This document shows positions 50,204 through 62,800 of a DNA stretch of 64,000 nt, one piece after another. Numbering within the stretch: the first letter of the stretch is position 1; every line of letters starts with the position of its first letter. The notes beneath the pieces were generated by a model. It was not told the DNA's origin and did no database searches. It worked only from the letters and a program-made list of their open reading frames with translations. The stretch comes from Callaeas wilsoni (taxonomy: Eukaryota > Chordata > Aves > Passeriformes > Callaeidae). A program made the position numbers and the translations under genes. The DNA lies in contig VWPU01001260.1 in assembly GCA_013398955.1 (NCBI GenBank), positions 18,808 to 82,807 of the forward strand, read 5' to 3'.

Positions 50204-50229
50204 ATAAGACAAGGACCACCTTGTCTTAT
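50204..50229. repeat. Perfect 11-bp-stem palindrome at CR1 breakpoint
   Basis: ataagacaagg, a four-base loop acca, then ccttgtcttat form a perfect 11-bp hairpin exactly where CR1 similarity is lost. This looks like a template-switch or breakpoint-repair scar. Confidence 0.8.
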
Positions 50230-50791
50230 GAGCTCAGATTAGGTACAGTTTAGTTGCAAACACTGACAGAAAGGTCCCCTTTTATGGGACCATCTAAAAT
50301 CCATCATCCATCCAAAATAAAGGACCTCTATGGCTTCCCTAGTGGATTTGGGCAATGGGAAATGACTCAGAAAGGACACAGAACATAAACAAGGACCATT
50401 AGCAATATATAAGAAGTAAAATATGCCCCTTTAAAACAAAAACTTATTATGGAAGTACAATAAATCTGTCAAACCCCAAAGTTCTTTTTCTTTTTAAACT
50501 AGGAAACTCAAACCAAAGTAACAGTTTTTCTCTCCAGGACATCGGTGAAACCCATTCATTATCACAGTCTTCAGAGTGATATAAATAAGACATTACCCCT
50601 TTGGGGAAGGGAGAAATTCTTTTGAACAATGCAAAACAACAGCAACAACAAAGAAGATATTACTTCCTGTCTCTTGGTGCCTCTGCAGGTTCTTTCAACA
50701 AGCAGCTACTCGTTCCTTCCCATGTGCAGTGACTTCACCTAGTCTCTCCTGGACTAATTTAAAGTTACCAAAAAAAACCAATAGAGGCTAG

Positions 50792-50857
50792 AAAAGCAAT
50801 AAATAAATGTAATAATAAAATAAATATAATACTATTTAAAAGCAATAAATAAATGTA
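50792..50857 (+). repeat. Direct repeat of a 20-mer, AT-rich
   Basis: aaaagcaataaataaatgta occurs at 50792-50811 and again at 50838-50857, 46 bases apart, with AT-rich sequence between. It reads as a decayed tandem duplication. Confidence 0.85.
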
Positions 50858-51660
50858 GATGCTAAACATTTATGAAAGGTGATGTGTAACTGAAAGTGTC
50901 TGGAAATGAAATAACTTTGTTTCATCTGCAAATGACAGATTATCATTTGGTAGATCTCAGAGGGAAAGGACAAGTATAACTAAACCTTTACAATTCATAC
51001 TTTTACATTACTTTACATACTTTTTCATTACATTACTTTTATTTTTTTCGTTTTCATATGCCGAAATAGGACCTGATTGTTTAGATTGATTTCATATTTC
51101 CCAGTCTCCTGTGCAATTCATTTGGACCCAGACATTTTCACTCAGCCAATATTCATTCCATTCCCCCTCCCACACTGAGTAAGGTGTTAGCACACACACA
51201 AAAACAACTGCAAACAACCGAAAACCAAACACACCACACACCAACTTTAGAACATTCAGTGAGAGCTTTGAAAACTGCAAGCAATGTGACTCTTTGTTTG
51301 GATAGTGATAGGACCAGTTTTTACTTCTAGGCAATAAGTAAAAAGAGATTTGAATCACTTGGCAAGGAAATACATATTTAGAGTTACTGAAATAGCTACA
51401 GGTAAAATTGTATAGATCCTCATTTAGTTACATGAGCAGTGCTTTTTGTGTGCCATTTTGCCAAAAACATGCATCATAAACATAAAATAACATAAAATTC
51501 TGGGGAAAAAAGTAGAATCAACAAGGGAGACAGGGAGCACATTGTCAGAAATTCATGTTTCCCAGAGAGGAAAGGAGTAAGACATATGGGATGAAACCAA
51601 AGTAATTATAACATATAATTAAGACAGTTCCTAAATGGAAAAACAACTAAGAAAGGATAG

Positions 51661-51881
51661 CAAAGAAACCCAACCAATCAAACAAAAACCCAAAATAAAA
51701 CAAAACAAAAGCAAACAAAAAAAAAAAACCAAAAACACCCAAGCAGGCAAGCAAGCAAGCAAAAAAAACAAAAATGAAAAAAAAAACCAACAAAAAAGCA
51801 CCAAAAAACCCTAAACCAAACCAAAAAAACAAAAAGCACCCAAAAAACCAACCGAACAAAACAAAAGCAAAAAGAAAAGCA
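51661..51881. repeat. A/C-rich low-complexity tract
   Basis: In 221 bases the + strand has only four T and about fifteen G; the rest is A and C in runs such as caaaacaaaa and gcaagcaagc. The opposite strand is T/G-rich and yields spurious F/G/W-rich open frames. A strand asymmetry of this degree is not expected from ordinary poly(A) tails. Confidence 0.9.
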
Positions 51882-53768
51882 TGCCATCAAAACAAAAAGA
51901 AATTATACAGGATGAACACTAGCTGATCAAAGAAGGAAACTAGTGATAGATGGTCAATATTTTGCAGGTGTACTTTTTTTTTCTTGACAGTCCACACAAA
52001 AAGAAAGAAGATAGCATCCTAGGAACTGAGGTATGTTTTCTTAGGCTTGGGGGAGTGAATTGTTGAAAAGCTTTACCCTCATCATAAAACAGATAAGAAG
52101 TCAATTAGAACTCCTGAAAGCCAACAGAGCACTAGACCCAAATGACTTAAATACCCAGTGGAAGAGAGGAGAACTGTAAACCTTACAGAAAAGATTTATG
52201 ACAGGTTACTGGGAACAGTGTAGTACAAAAGGGCTGGAGAAAGAATTGATGCAATTACCACATTCAGTAGAGGAAGGAAGGAGCCAGAGAACAAATGCAT
52301 TGGGTTGTAGACACAGATACAGGAAAGGCTCACCAGAAAAGATAAAAAATTCCTGTGACACTGACACAAGATATGGAAATAATAAGGAGAAAGGAAAGAT
52401 AGGTAACTCACACTTGCAAAACTTGTTTTTTGTTTTTCTGGATATCTATTCACCATTAATATTGATCACCTAAAAACAGAAAAGGAGACATGCAGTAAAA
52501 GCCATTTATCTGTGTTTAAGGCAAGCAGATATCCCATATCAGTATTCATGTTGATTGTCACAGGGCATTTTCAGTTGAAGAGAGTTCTTCCTGATAAAGC
52601 ACCTATCACAGACAGCTGCACCAGTCAGTACAGCATGAATATGTTCACTCCAGTGGCAGGCTCCAACCACACAGAAGCAGAAGTTAATTGAATAACCCAG
52701 CAGATACATCTGACCACTTAAGTGAAATTTCAAAAGTGCCACAAGCCATGAAGACTCGTAAATAGTGCTCAGAGATTACAGAGCAGCAGCAGAACACCAC
52801 TGAAAGACATATGAGTCACAACTCAATGTTGAAGGGACACTTTCAGAAGTGTCTTTAATAAGTAAGCACTTTTATAAATGCAGACACCACAATTTGCATG
52901 GTCAAAGTGAGATAGAAGGGGAAAAATTTAAAGAGATTAATTTCTTTAAGGTCAAAAGACTAAAAGCAGTAAGTGAATGTGTGCAATCCCTTCCCTTTCT
53001 CTCCCAAAGCACTCCACCAAATTAATTCCTCTAAATTGCACTGTTAGTTTACTCTGGAGGACATTCGTTTGTATTTTTAATTTGTACTTTCTATTTATAA
53101 CAATTTACTAGCCTCAGAAATTGAAGAGTATCTATGATCAGGTCAGAAATACATACTTACAGTTCTCTATTTGTGCACTTAGGCTCTTGAGTACAAAATT
53201 TGAGCTGCCAAATTAAAAAATACTCCAAACACCAATATTCTTGCCATAATGTGATTTGGCACGTGGAGCTGAGAGTCAGGTAATCAATTAGTCCACTAAC
53301 TTCTTTAAAGATCTTCTTTCATACCACTTTGCATTACTGGTGGAGAAAAGTACCATACAACCATGGAAGATATTTTTTCAAAGCAGGAGTATGAGCATTT
53401 TTAACAAGGTGAAGCTTAGAAAAGCATAGCCATAATCATAGGAAGAGGCAGAGCCACAAAACAGCCTTTATACTTAAATAAAGGCCTTCACCCTTCTTAT
53501 CAGCAAGCCTGTGCACACTCTTGTCCAGAGTTTGTCACACAATTTATCTTTTCTAGAGGAGGAAATAGCTTCTGTGGGAAGTGGTGTTAAAAGACTGGCA
53601 CACTTCATCAGTTTGCAACAATTAAAGAAATACCACTATTTTTAGTTTCAGTGAGATGTTTAGTTCATTAAGTGGCACTTCTAACTGCCCTAATCACCAT
53701 GTCAACTTCTCATTATGTACAACATTTCTGATCACCAGAAAACTAAAGTGGGCTTGAAATATATACAT

Positions 53769-53892
53769 CGTAGAATCACAGAGTGGTTTGGGTTGGAAGA
53801 GACCTGAAAAGTCAGGAGGGTTCTATGGTTCTGTGACAGGGATGCCACCCACTAGACCAGGTTAATCAAAGCCCCATGCAGCCTGGCCTCTG
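53769..53892 (-). mobile_element. CR1 LINE 3' tail, antisense
   Basis: tagaatcacagagtggtttg, ggttggaagagacctgaaaa, and later cactagaccaggtt and aagccccatgcagcctggcc are the reverse complement of the CR1 3' end. The middle (about 53810-53838) departs from CR1 and contains ttctatggttctgtgac, which resembles the CR1 tail in the opposite orientation. Confidence 0.87.
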
Positions 53893-54022
53893 ATAACAGC
53901 AGTGATGAGAAAGAGCTGGATTCACTGAGGAAAAGAAAACCAAAAGCAAAAAAAGATTTACCATGCCTGTACAAATCATGGCAATGCCTGTACAAGCACC
54001 AACAAATTGGAATCTGGAACCA

Positions 54023-54040
54023 CTTTTTTTTTTTTTTTTT
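54023..54040 (+). repeat. Poly(T) run
   Basis: Near-uninterrupted run of about 18 T. It could be the poly(A) end of a minus-strand insertion, but no element adjoins it recognisably. Confidence 0.7.
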
Positions 54041-57000
54041 TGGGCTTCTAAACATTTTTAAAGTATTTAAAAATACTTTAAAGTATTTGTGTACTAAATC
54101 TGTGTACCAAAATCATAGCAAGAGTTTCATACAAGGTCTTACACCAATTACCACACAAATTCAGCAGAACTATATTTACCATAGGATAGCAAAAGCACAC
54201 TTGGAAAAAATATGACTTTCACTGAATTAGGGAAGTCAGGACAGATGGACAACAGCAGTGCTGGAAGTTCAATACAATTCATTTTTAAATTTAAAAATTG
54301 TGAGAAGAGGAACAATAAAAACAGCCTTCTTAGCATCTCCAGTATTTTATAAGGACAGCTCTATGTAACACCATTCTGAATTGTCATCATCTGTCATTTA
54401 ATATCTGTGTATTCTAAACTACACAGTTAACCTCGCTGGAAGCTAAGAACCTGTGGACTGTCTTTCCACTCTTTATTCCTACCATTTTCTTGAAAACATT
54501 GATTGAACAAAGAAATTAACACAGCTGATGTTACAAGTGCCACACAGCCGTATGGACCATTTGCTAGTTATACACAGTAAGGTCAACAACAAATAAGAGT
54601 TGTGATGTTTTTTGACTCAACACAGAATAGCTTCTAATTGAAATTTTGACACTTTCTCTGCATAGACTACTTTTTTTTCTTTTTTCCTTTTATTCTTTCT
54701 TTTTTTTTTTTTTTTGGTTGCTGTTGTTGTGGGGGTTTTTTAATTTGTTTTTACCTTATATTTTCATTCTTCATTTTAGCAGGTCAGACCATATCATCTT
54801 GGATAGCCTCAGGGGCCTCTGAGCAATCAGTTGCACAGAGTACAAAGGTTGAAAAAGCAACTGCAGGTGCAAACTATGCTATCTCTGATCCTATATGGTG
54901 CACTGTAATCATCCATTTCTTAAAGCTTCAAAAACTCTAAGCTGACCTTGTGCTTTATAAATCATGCCACTTTTACAGAACTGTCCCCTTCAGCTATTAA
55001 CTGAATTGTCTTGCATAAACGTGCATCAAATCTTACTGTTCCTTTCCAAGCTTCCAAAGGGCATAGCTTACCCCAGAGGGAAGAGTAGCTAAGAGAAACT
55101 TGGAAGATAGTTAAAAAAACCCCAAACACCCAGTTACTATATCTTAGCTAGTCAAAACCCACAAAACTCAATGCTTATCCTCAGGAGTCATCCCTCTTAA
55201 AACAGTTTCTGACATTATTTAAATGCAGTGTAAGTTTTGCAAGAACATTCAGCTCACAAATAAATTAAAACAGATTTTTTTTTTCATTCATAATCTTATT
55301 TAATTAGCATAAGTACAAGAAAATTGTTTAAGGCTGGCCTTCAGGCAAACAAAGAAAAGTATTTTTTGGTTACTGTCAGGACAGGGGAAGTCAATATATT
55401 AAGCTCATAACGAGGCTCAAGACTTGCATCCATTTAGATACCCATGAAAACCTTGTTCCTTAAGCCTCCCTACCTATGCCTGTAAATAACTAGTTAACAA
55501 AGTCACTAACTTAGATTTAGGTATGTACCTAAATGCATATCACTTTAGCTGCATTAAGCAGGGGTGGACTAGGTTAATCCTTAATTGCAGAATGGAGATG
55601 CTGACTTTTTCTCACTTGTGGGTATATGCACTCAGACCACATATATTTCCAGACAAGACACAAAGGAAATATCATCATTATCTCCTACCCTGTGACTGCA
55701 ACCAGCGTCCAGGGTGTGGAGACCAGGGTGTATGTACTTAGGTCTGTCCTGAGGCTTAGAATCCATACCTCACCTATGCTTTTTCTCATAATTTTTCCCC
55801 AAACACCAAGCTATGGGATACCTTAAACAAGGGGTGAAGGCATGTGCCACTAAGGGAGATATCCCATTACTCTGACACAACATGCTCTTGTGCATCTAGC
55901 CATTACATATTCTTGGAAATTCCCCCCACAGTATTTGTTTACATGGCATTTTGCAGGCAGGCACATGAAAATTCCACCCAAACAGAGCCAGCAGGACATG
56001 TGCCAGCTCTGAATGAAAAGCCATACTGTGCATTTAGCACATTATTGAGCCTCAAATGATAAACTCCATTCAGCAGTAAGCAACTTTAAATCCTGGCATT
56101 TCTTAAGTTTTTACTGTTTAACTACAAAAAAACCCCCAAGGATGCCTGCTTGCAATATATTAAATAGCAAAATTAAGACTTTTCCTCTATAGCACTTCCC
56201 CAGAACTTATGCTAATGCTAGTAATAAAAGACTATCTTTTACTTGGGTCCCTATTTGTAAGAGGTAAAGACACACACTATGACAATTTGTCAGCTTTTTG
56301 TAAGACAGTAATGCGACTTGAGATCTTGGGAGGAGCAGCCTCTGCAGGCAAGCAGGCCATACTTAATGTGCCAGTCAAAATGATCTAGCTGTTTCTGAGA
56401 AAAAAAGGTTAGAAAAAAATGGAGAGTTTAAAAAAACCCATGATCTTAGTGAAAATACTCATCTTTGACTTCCATGTTCCCTCACCAACTAGATTTATGA
56501 AAACCACTGTCAAAACATCCAAGATCCACATAGAGGACAGCAACCTATTATTGCCACAAATTACTTGCTTACTTCAAAGCACTTGCTTTGATAGGCTGGA
56601 GATTTCAGTTATTTTGAAGGAAAAAAGCACCTTGGAGAAAGCAGTATGATTTTCAAAATCAATCACTCAAGAGAAACAAAGATATGAAACTAAAAGATCT
56701 GCTTAGGCAACATTAATTCAGCTGTTTATGTATGCTCAGGTCAGATCTAACGGGGAAGGGAACTGAAAGGACATCAGTCTTACAAAGGCACTTCTCGAAT
56801 CCAAGGCTAGAAATATTCTCTGCAAAATTATTGCCATTCAGAAAGTTACTTAAAACCGTCCTGTCTAGTTTCAGATAAGAACTAGCAATAGTTTGTGCAT
56901 GCTTTTGAAATTCTCAGTTTGCCTGTTTGAATAATAGGTTTCAGTTCACAAAGCAATCTACACACACTTAGAACCAAGTATATATTTTAGCAGCAGGACA

Positions 57001-58415
57001 GTCATTAAAATTTCTGCTTACTATTGGGAGCCTGAACCTTGCCCAAAGGTCCTTCTAGTTCAAGGCAGGTAGGGGCTGTGAACAAGCCACAAGCACAAGT
57101 GACATTCAATTCTGAATGTGCTTGTATTTGTAAGAGAGGGGGCTGAATCTGAGCAAAACCTCAGGGCGAGCTCAGTATTACATGTATCATTCTATATCCA
57201 AGACAGAATTTGGGAGGATTGAGTCTTAGTCTTGGTGTGAAGTATGAAAGTTTTCACCAGATGAAAGGAAAAAATCCTTCAGAGGTTCATCTAAGTTAAC
57301 GTTGTAACTATGGAGTTAATCCTGAGGTTGGGTAAATAGCTATTTACTTACTTGTCTAACATTTTCTTGTGTAAATGTTGATTCCAGTCTAAGAGACTAA
57401 ACACCACTGCATTCCTTTCCTGTGAACGTGGCAATTCCTAAAACTGAGAGAAGTAACAGCATTTCAGCAGGGAGAGCCTGAACCTCAGGACACTCCCTAT
57501 GAGTCTGCAATCCTCCCTCCCCTCATCTGTCCATGATGTTATGTTGCATACTTTAATGATCACAAAACAATTTTTCATTAATGACCTCTGCCCCATTCTG
57601 TATGTTTGAGACTTGGAGGGTGAATCAAGGCTGCATATGAAGTACAAAAGGCTGTCTTCTGAAAGCACTCTGCTTGGCCAAAAACGCTGGGAGAAATATT
57701 TGAACAAAGCCAGAACTGCAGAAAGAAGAGTCTGGTTTCATAGTCAAGGCTGATAAGTGGTAATCTGGAGTATTTTTCTTTGGACCTGTCTCTGCATAAC
57801 ACTTCTCATTTTAGTGAATGCTATACAATGCCATACAATACTACATGGGAGACAAGAAAGAAAGAAATAAACAAACAAAAAAACCAGAAGAAAATCATTC
57901 CATGACTTTGGAAACTGGACACCCAAAGTGGGTTATAGCATTGAATTACAAGACTTAATTTAATCTATTAAATTATATTATGACCTATTAACATGTTTAA
58001 AGTGTTTTGAAAATATTAGCAATACTTGACTATTATTTGAGAATGCTTAGATACCATTGCGTCAATTTCCATAAGAAACAATCAGAATATTAATAAAACT
58101 ATTTATTTAGCGTAATTTTTTAAAGCACAAGAAATATAGTCAGGTTTAGATGTGATTTGCATGTTATTTCATCATCAGTTATAGTATCAGAAGTAGCGGA
58201 GCAAATAAAGTTGCAGAACGTATTTGGCCCTATGTGCAAAACTCCTATACATCACATTAAGGGCCTGTTTAAAAATGTTGAGTTTTGTAACAACAGAATC
58301 CAGAATTCCAAACCCTTTGTCTGTTAGCACTGTCATTCTGGTTAGTAATTACTAAATTTCAAAGGCAGAAAAACAACAGCAATTCTGTGGAATTATCACT
58401 ATTATTTTTTATATG

Positions 58416-58463
58416 TTACTATTTTTATACCTTATTATTTTTATACTTTATTATTTTTATACA
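58416..58463 (+). repeat. AT-rich minisatellite, 16 bp x 3
   Basis: Three consecutive 16-base units, ttactatttttatacc, ttattatttttatact and ttattatttttataca, differ at one to three positions. Confidence 0.9.
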
Positions 58464-59235
58464 GTTATTAACAAATCAAGTGTTAGAGGAAGATGAGATA
58501 GAGGCCATTTTCTCTTATTTTGTGCAAAGCTTCTGAATCTCTGAAATATCTAATATGATCCTCTTTGTCTTAAACACAAAAAGTTGCATGTACATTTTTA
58601 CATCTTTAGAACTTCATTAATGAACTAGCTCACACTAAGGAAATAATACTTATAGGCCTGTTTATTTTCTAAGCTTTCACAGGACAAGTATTTGAAACTT
58701 TTTAAAATGCAAAACTGTTAAGATAATTGATGTCAAGTGGAAGGACCTCAGCAGTTTGCAGTAAAGCTCATTTCTCAGGACAGAAAGTACATTCCTTCTT
58801 CGTGGTCTGTAAAATACAGAGAACTCTTACAAAAGCTGACAAGTAATTACAAGGTCAAATAAAGATTTTATTCTTTTTTCCTCTTTCTTTGTTATAAACT
58901 GCCTTTAGCTGATACTGGTTTGACCACAAGGCTTCAGGCTACAAAGTCACTGCAAAACACTGAACAATTAAATTGTGATTTTCCTCCTCTCCACAGACAA
59001 ATTGTGCATTTCCTACATGGATTAATCTTAAAATGAGCTGTTTTGTTTCTTCTCCTGCTTACTTTACACTTCATACCCTCCTTGATTTTTTTATTGCACT
59101 ATATGTGGGAGAAAGAAATTCTGCTAACACTGAACTCCCGGTTGTCCGTGATTCAAAAATCTCTCCCTAAAATCTGAGTGAAAGTGAAATGTGTCTTTGG
59201 TTTTGTAAGTGAACTTTAGGTTCGTGACCACCTGA

Positions 59236-59850
59236 GGAACCAGATCATACGTAAGCCTATGAGGTCTGACGAGATCCATCCCACAGTCCTGAGGGAATTG
59301 GCTAACATTGTTGCCAAACCTCCTCTGTGATGTATGAAGTCAGGTGGAGTCCCCAGTGAAAAAAGGGAAACATTGCACGCATTTTTAAAAAGGGTAAATG
59401 GAGGATCCTGGGATCTACCGACCTGTCAGCCTCACCTTGCTGCTGTTTCCCTCTCTAAATTGGAGAGAAATGGATTTGAGCAACTGTTAGATGGACAAGC
59501 TGGATGGTGACCTGCAGAAGGTATTGGTCAACAGTCCAAATGAAGATCAGTGATGACTGGTGTCCCCCAGGGGTCTGTAATGGGACAACTACTGTTTGAT
59601 ATGTTCATTATTGACATAGATGAAGAGACCAAGTGCAGTCTCAGCAGCTTTGCAGATGACACCAAGCTGAGTGATGTACCTAACATACCTGAGTGATGGG
59701 ATGTCATCCAGAGGGACCTGGACAAGCTTAAGAAGTGGGTCCGTATGAACCTCAGGAAGTTCAACAAGACCAAGCACAAGGTTTTTCACCTGAGTTGGGG
59801 CAACCCTCAGTATCAATACAAGCTGGGGGATGATCAGATTGATTGTTTAC
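59236..59850 (+). mobile_element. CR1 LINE with internal deletion, sense
   Basis: It starts before the reverse transcriptase core (ttcgtgaccacctgaggaac, cccacagtcctgagggaatt, aaaaagggaaacattgcacg, ctaccgacctgtcagcctca). It then jumps to tctctaaattggagagaaat, skipping the part that carries the first catalytic block. It continues through gtcccccaggggtctgtaat and the intact catalytic FADDTKLSD site (about 59650-59676) to a segment encoding KFNKTKHKVFHLSWGNPQ and stops. The internal deletion and stops make it inactive. It is of a different CR1 subfamily from the 49-kb copy. Confidence 0.94.
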
Positions 59851-62800
59851 TTGGATTGAAGTACAGGTTAGTTCTTCAATTTTGTTGGTACAGGAACAAA
59901 TACAAAGGATCTCTGATTAAAGTATGGTGCTTCATCTCTCAATTTTGCATGCTTTAATAATTGTTTTTAATCACAGGGCTGTGTTTTATCTTTAGACGTC
60001 AGTTCATAGAAAGGAGGTAAATATCTGGCTAATAGGGTTGTAATGGACTCCTTTTTTCTTTCCTCCCCTTCCTCAAAAAACTAAATGTCTAAATCTGACA
60101 GTGGCCTGTCTCCCTTCCTCAAACTTTAAGAAGGAAATATTGTAAACAAGTAGATAAAACTCCTAATTCCTAATTGAAGGAGCATTTATTGAAATCTGTG
60201 TTTCAATAAATGCTCCTTAAATGGTAGCTTTCTCCATGCTGGCAACATCAGCAACCCTTCTGATTTAACTTAGGGAGAACAGTTCCAAAATATATGGTAG
60301 ACAGATCATTTACATATGTTCAGTTCCAAAATATGCTTTGTTTTATAATATAATGTAGTATGTTATAGAAGTATTCATCTTAGTTCAAGGTAAACAAAAA
60401 GTGCAAAATAGTATCTGCATATATGAGTTGAAAAGTAAAGAGAAATAAAATCAAAATGATTTGATGAAATTTTGGTCTCTCGTTTACAAGTTGAGTAATA
60501 ATATTGCTACTTCCTGGTACTTTTCCTTAGCATATCTGCACAGCTTCTTTCTCCCTAAACCAGAAGCCAAAGATAAAGACACAAGGCTGGCGCAGATTTA
60601 CAGAAATTAAATCCCAGCTAAATTTTTGTAACGTTTCTTACTAGCTCACTACCAAGGCCACAGCAGTTGGTCAAAGGCTGTACAAAACCCAGTTCCAGGC
60701 TCGTAGATGGAACACTGATGTAGAACACTTGACAGGCCTGTAATCATTTAGGTGGAGGCCCAATTAATCTGTTCCCAAGAACAGCATTCAAACAGATTTC
60801 ATCTTGCAAGGGAGCCGCCTTTTTATGAGACTGCAGCTGAAGACACACCTTTGTCTAGTTTTCACAGCTCTGAAGTAAAAATTCTATTTCCAATTTAAAC
60901 TGAAAAAAATAGCAGAAGCTTATTAAGAGTGCAGATATTCCCTTCATTAAGAATGCTCCAGGAATGTCCTGTTTTTCTGTCTGCCATATCTGATAATGAA
61001 AAGTTGTATCAAACACCCTGTGAGACTACTCCTTACATACAAGGTCCTCCCCTTCCACTTAATTTTTTCCATTTTTCGGGAGGGACCAGACAAGGTGGTC
61101 ATTCCTCAGGAGCCCTTGATTTGGCTTCTTGTGTGCAAATGGGCATTTAGTGAGCTGCCGGCTCCTCTGATGGGCTTGTCAGCCTCCCCCTCCTGCCATT
61201 GTCTCTTCTGAGCTCCTTTGTGAGTGTTTTGTCACGTAGTCTACCACTTAGATTTAGAACTAAAGAAATAGGCAAAGAATTTGAAAAAATATATTAATTT
61301 TTAAGGATGCTATTCAATTGTAGGATATCCAGAAAATTACTACCTATAATTTAAGCTTTCCATTCATCCTTACAGTCTCAAGCTGTAATGATGCTGACAG
61401 TTTCAAAAGCACAGTTGGAAACCAGGAAGTAAAGTGAAGATAAAGTAGCACTTAAAAAAGAAAGTTACGTCTGGTTTTGCACTTTCCTTTTTTTTTCTCT
61501 CACACTACTTCTGCTTTGCTCAGCTGGTCTTAAAAGACTTATGTTTTGAACATACTCTGAACTGTGTTTTTCATGGCCTTGTCTTAGGCTTAGCTTCATC
61601 TTTTCAGAAAGCTTCTGCCTGTTTCAATATCACATAGCAAGTGACAGATATGTGATGATAAGTAGCATTAGATGGGATAAGTAAACATTCTGACTGTGAG
61701 TTTCAAGTGAAACTTCACTTGGACACAGAGAGCCTGATTAGAGCCAAGCATTTAATTTTTTTCTAGATCTCACAAGTTCTGGCACAAACCGTAGGTACCT
61801 CAACTTCTACTGCTTTTAGAATAAGACAGAGTTCAGTAATGCACTATAAATTCAGTAAATATAACATCAAAGGATTTTTGGCTTCATCTTAATAGAGAAG
61901 CCAATGAACACATTATAAACATGCAAGGATGGGAATCTCATTTTACTGCCTTTGGTCTAAAATTCCCTGGGATAGGGAAAAGAGAAACCGTAATTGCTCT
62001 TTTATGTCTAACATAGCAGAAGTTTGACTGTTAGCAATGTCTTTTTATTATGATTACTAGATTTCTCTTTTATAACACCCTGTTCCTCAAGTGATCAGCA
62101 ACTCAGCAAGACAGCAACTTTAGACATTTCACAGATTTTTTACCACCTGGGCTTGCAGCATCTATAGTTCTTTGAACACCAAGAATACAACAACTGAGAC
62201 TAAACCTAGCAATGTTTAAGCTGCTGCTCTTTCAATTTATTATCAGCTCTTTTAAAAAATTAATATCTATGTGAAAGCAGAGTGTTAATAGAGTTTCTGC
62301 TTCTCCATCTGTCCTAACAGGGCTCAAAATAGCTAATCACACAAATGCAGGATCCAACTCTCCGACTAACAGAGTTCAGCGATGACCATTTGAATTGCCT
62401 CTTAATGTGCACACATGCCAAAGCACTGCTTGATTTCAAAGCAGAGGCTCAGTCAGAATGACTATATCTTCTGAAAGGATCATCAGACCTGGTTAGTCAG
62501 GCCAAATCCCTACTTATTCTTGCTCTGCTAATGTCTGAATGATCTACAACCTCTGAAAGGTAGATTTTCACCTAATTATCAGATACCAAATGCTTGCGGC
62601 CTCTCACATCAGTGATGTGACCTCCCTTGTCACCCTGCAAGGAACATCAGTAAAACTGCATTAACTACCTGAAAACCAAGACTATCTCAGCTCTAAGTCA
62701 TTGTAGTCCTGAAGGAGTTATTTGCTCTGAGTTTGGCAGCACTGAAGTTCTTCTGACTGATGGCAGGCTCATTTATGGGTTCCCGGTACTATGGGATTAG

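Larger units (their letters stand above)
50230..53768. other. Intergenic, simple repeats, no gene recognised
   Basis: 3.5 kb between two CR1s. It holds a duplicated 20-mer (50792-50811 and 50838-50857), a repetitive cattactttacata stretch (about 50996-51050) and the A/C-rich tract 51661-51881. The open frames on the minus strand over the tract are translations of low-complexity DNA. Confidence 0.65.
53893..59235. other. Intergenic, no gene recognised
   Basis: 5.3 kb AT-rich region with T-rich stretches (54671-54745), an A/G microsatellite-like stretch (about 57855-57885) and the AT minisatellite 58416-58463. No exon, RNA gene or transposon was recognised. Confidence 0.6.

Noticed and set aside
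49934..50212. Minus-strand frames over the CR1 copies (also 49375-49584, 49699-49968, 47825-48193)
   Set aside because: Antisense shadows of CR1 ORF2 and its 3' UTR.
51647..51890. Minus-strand frames rich in F, G, W and C
   Set aside because: These are translations of the A/C-rich low-complexity tract.
54060..54079. AAAGTATTT-AA-AAATACTTT palindrome
   Set aside because: A 9-bp AT-only palindrome is expected by chance in AT-rich DNA.
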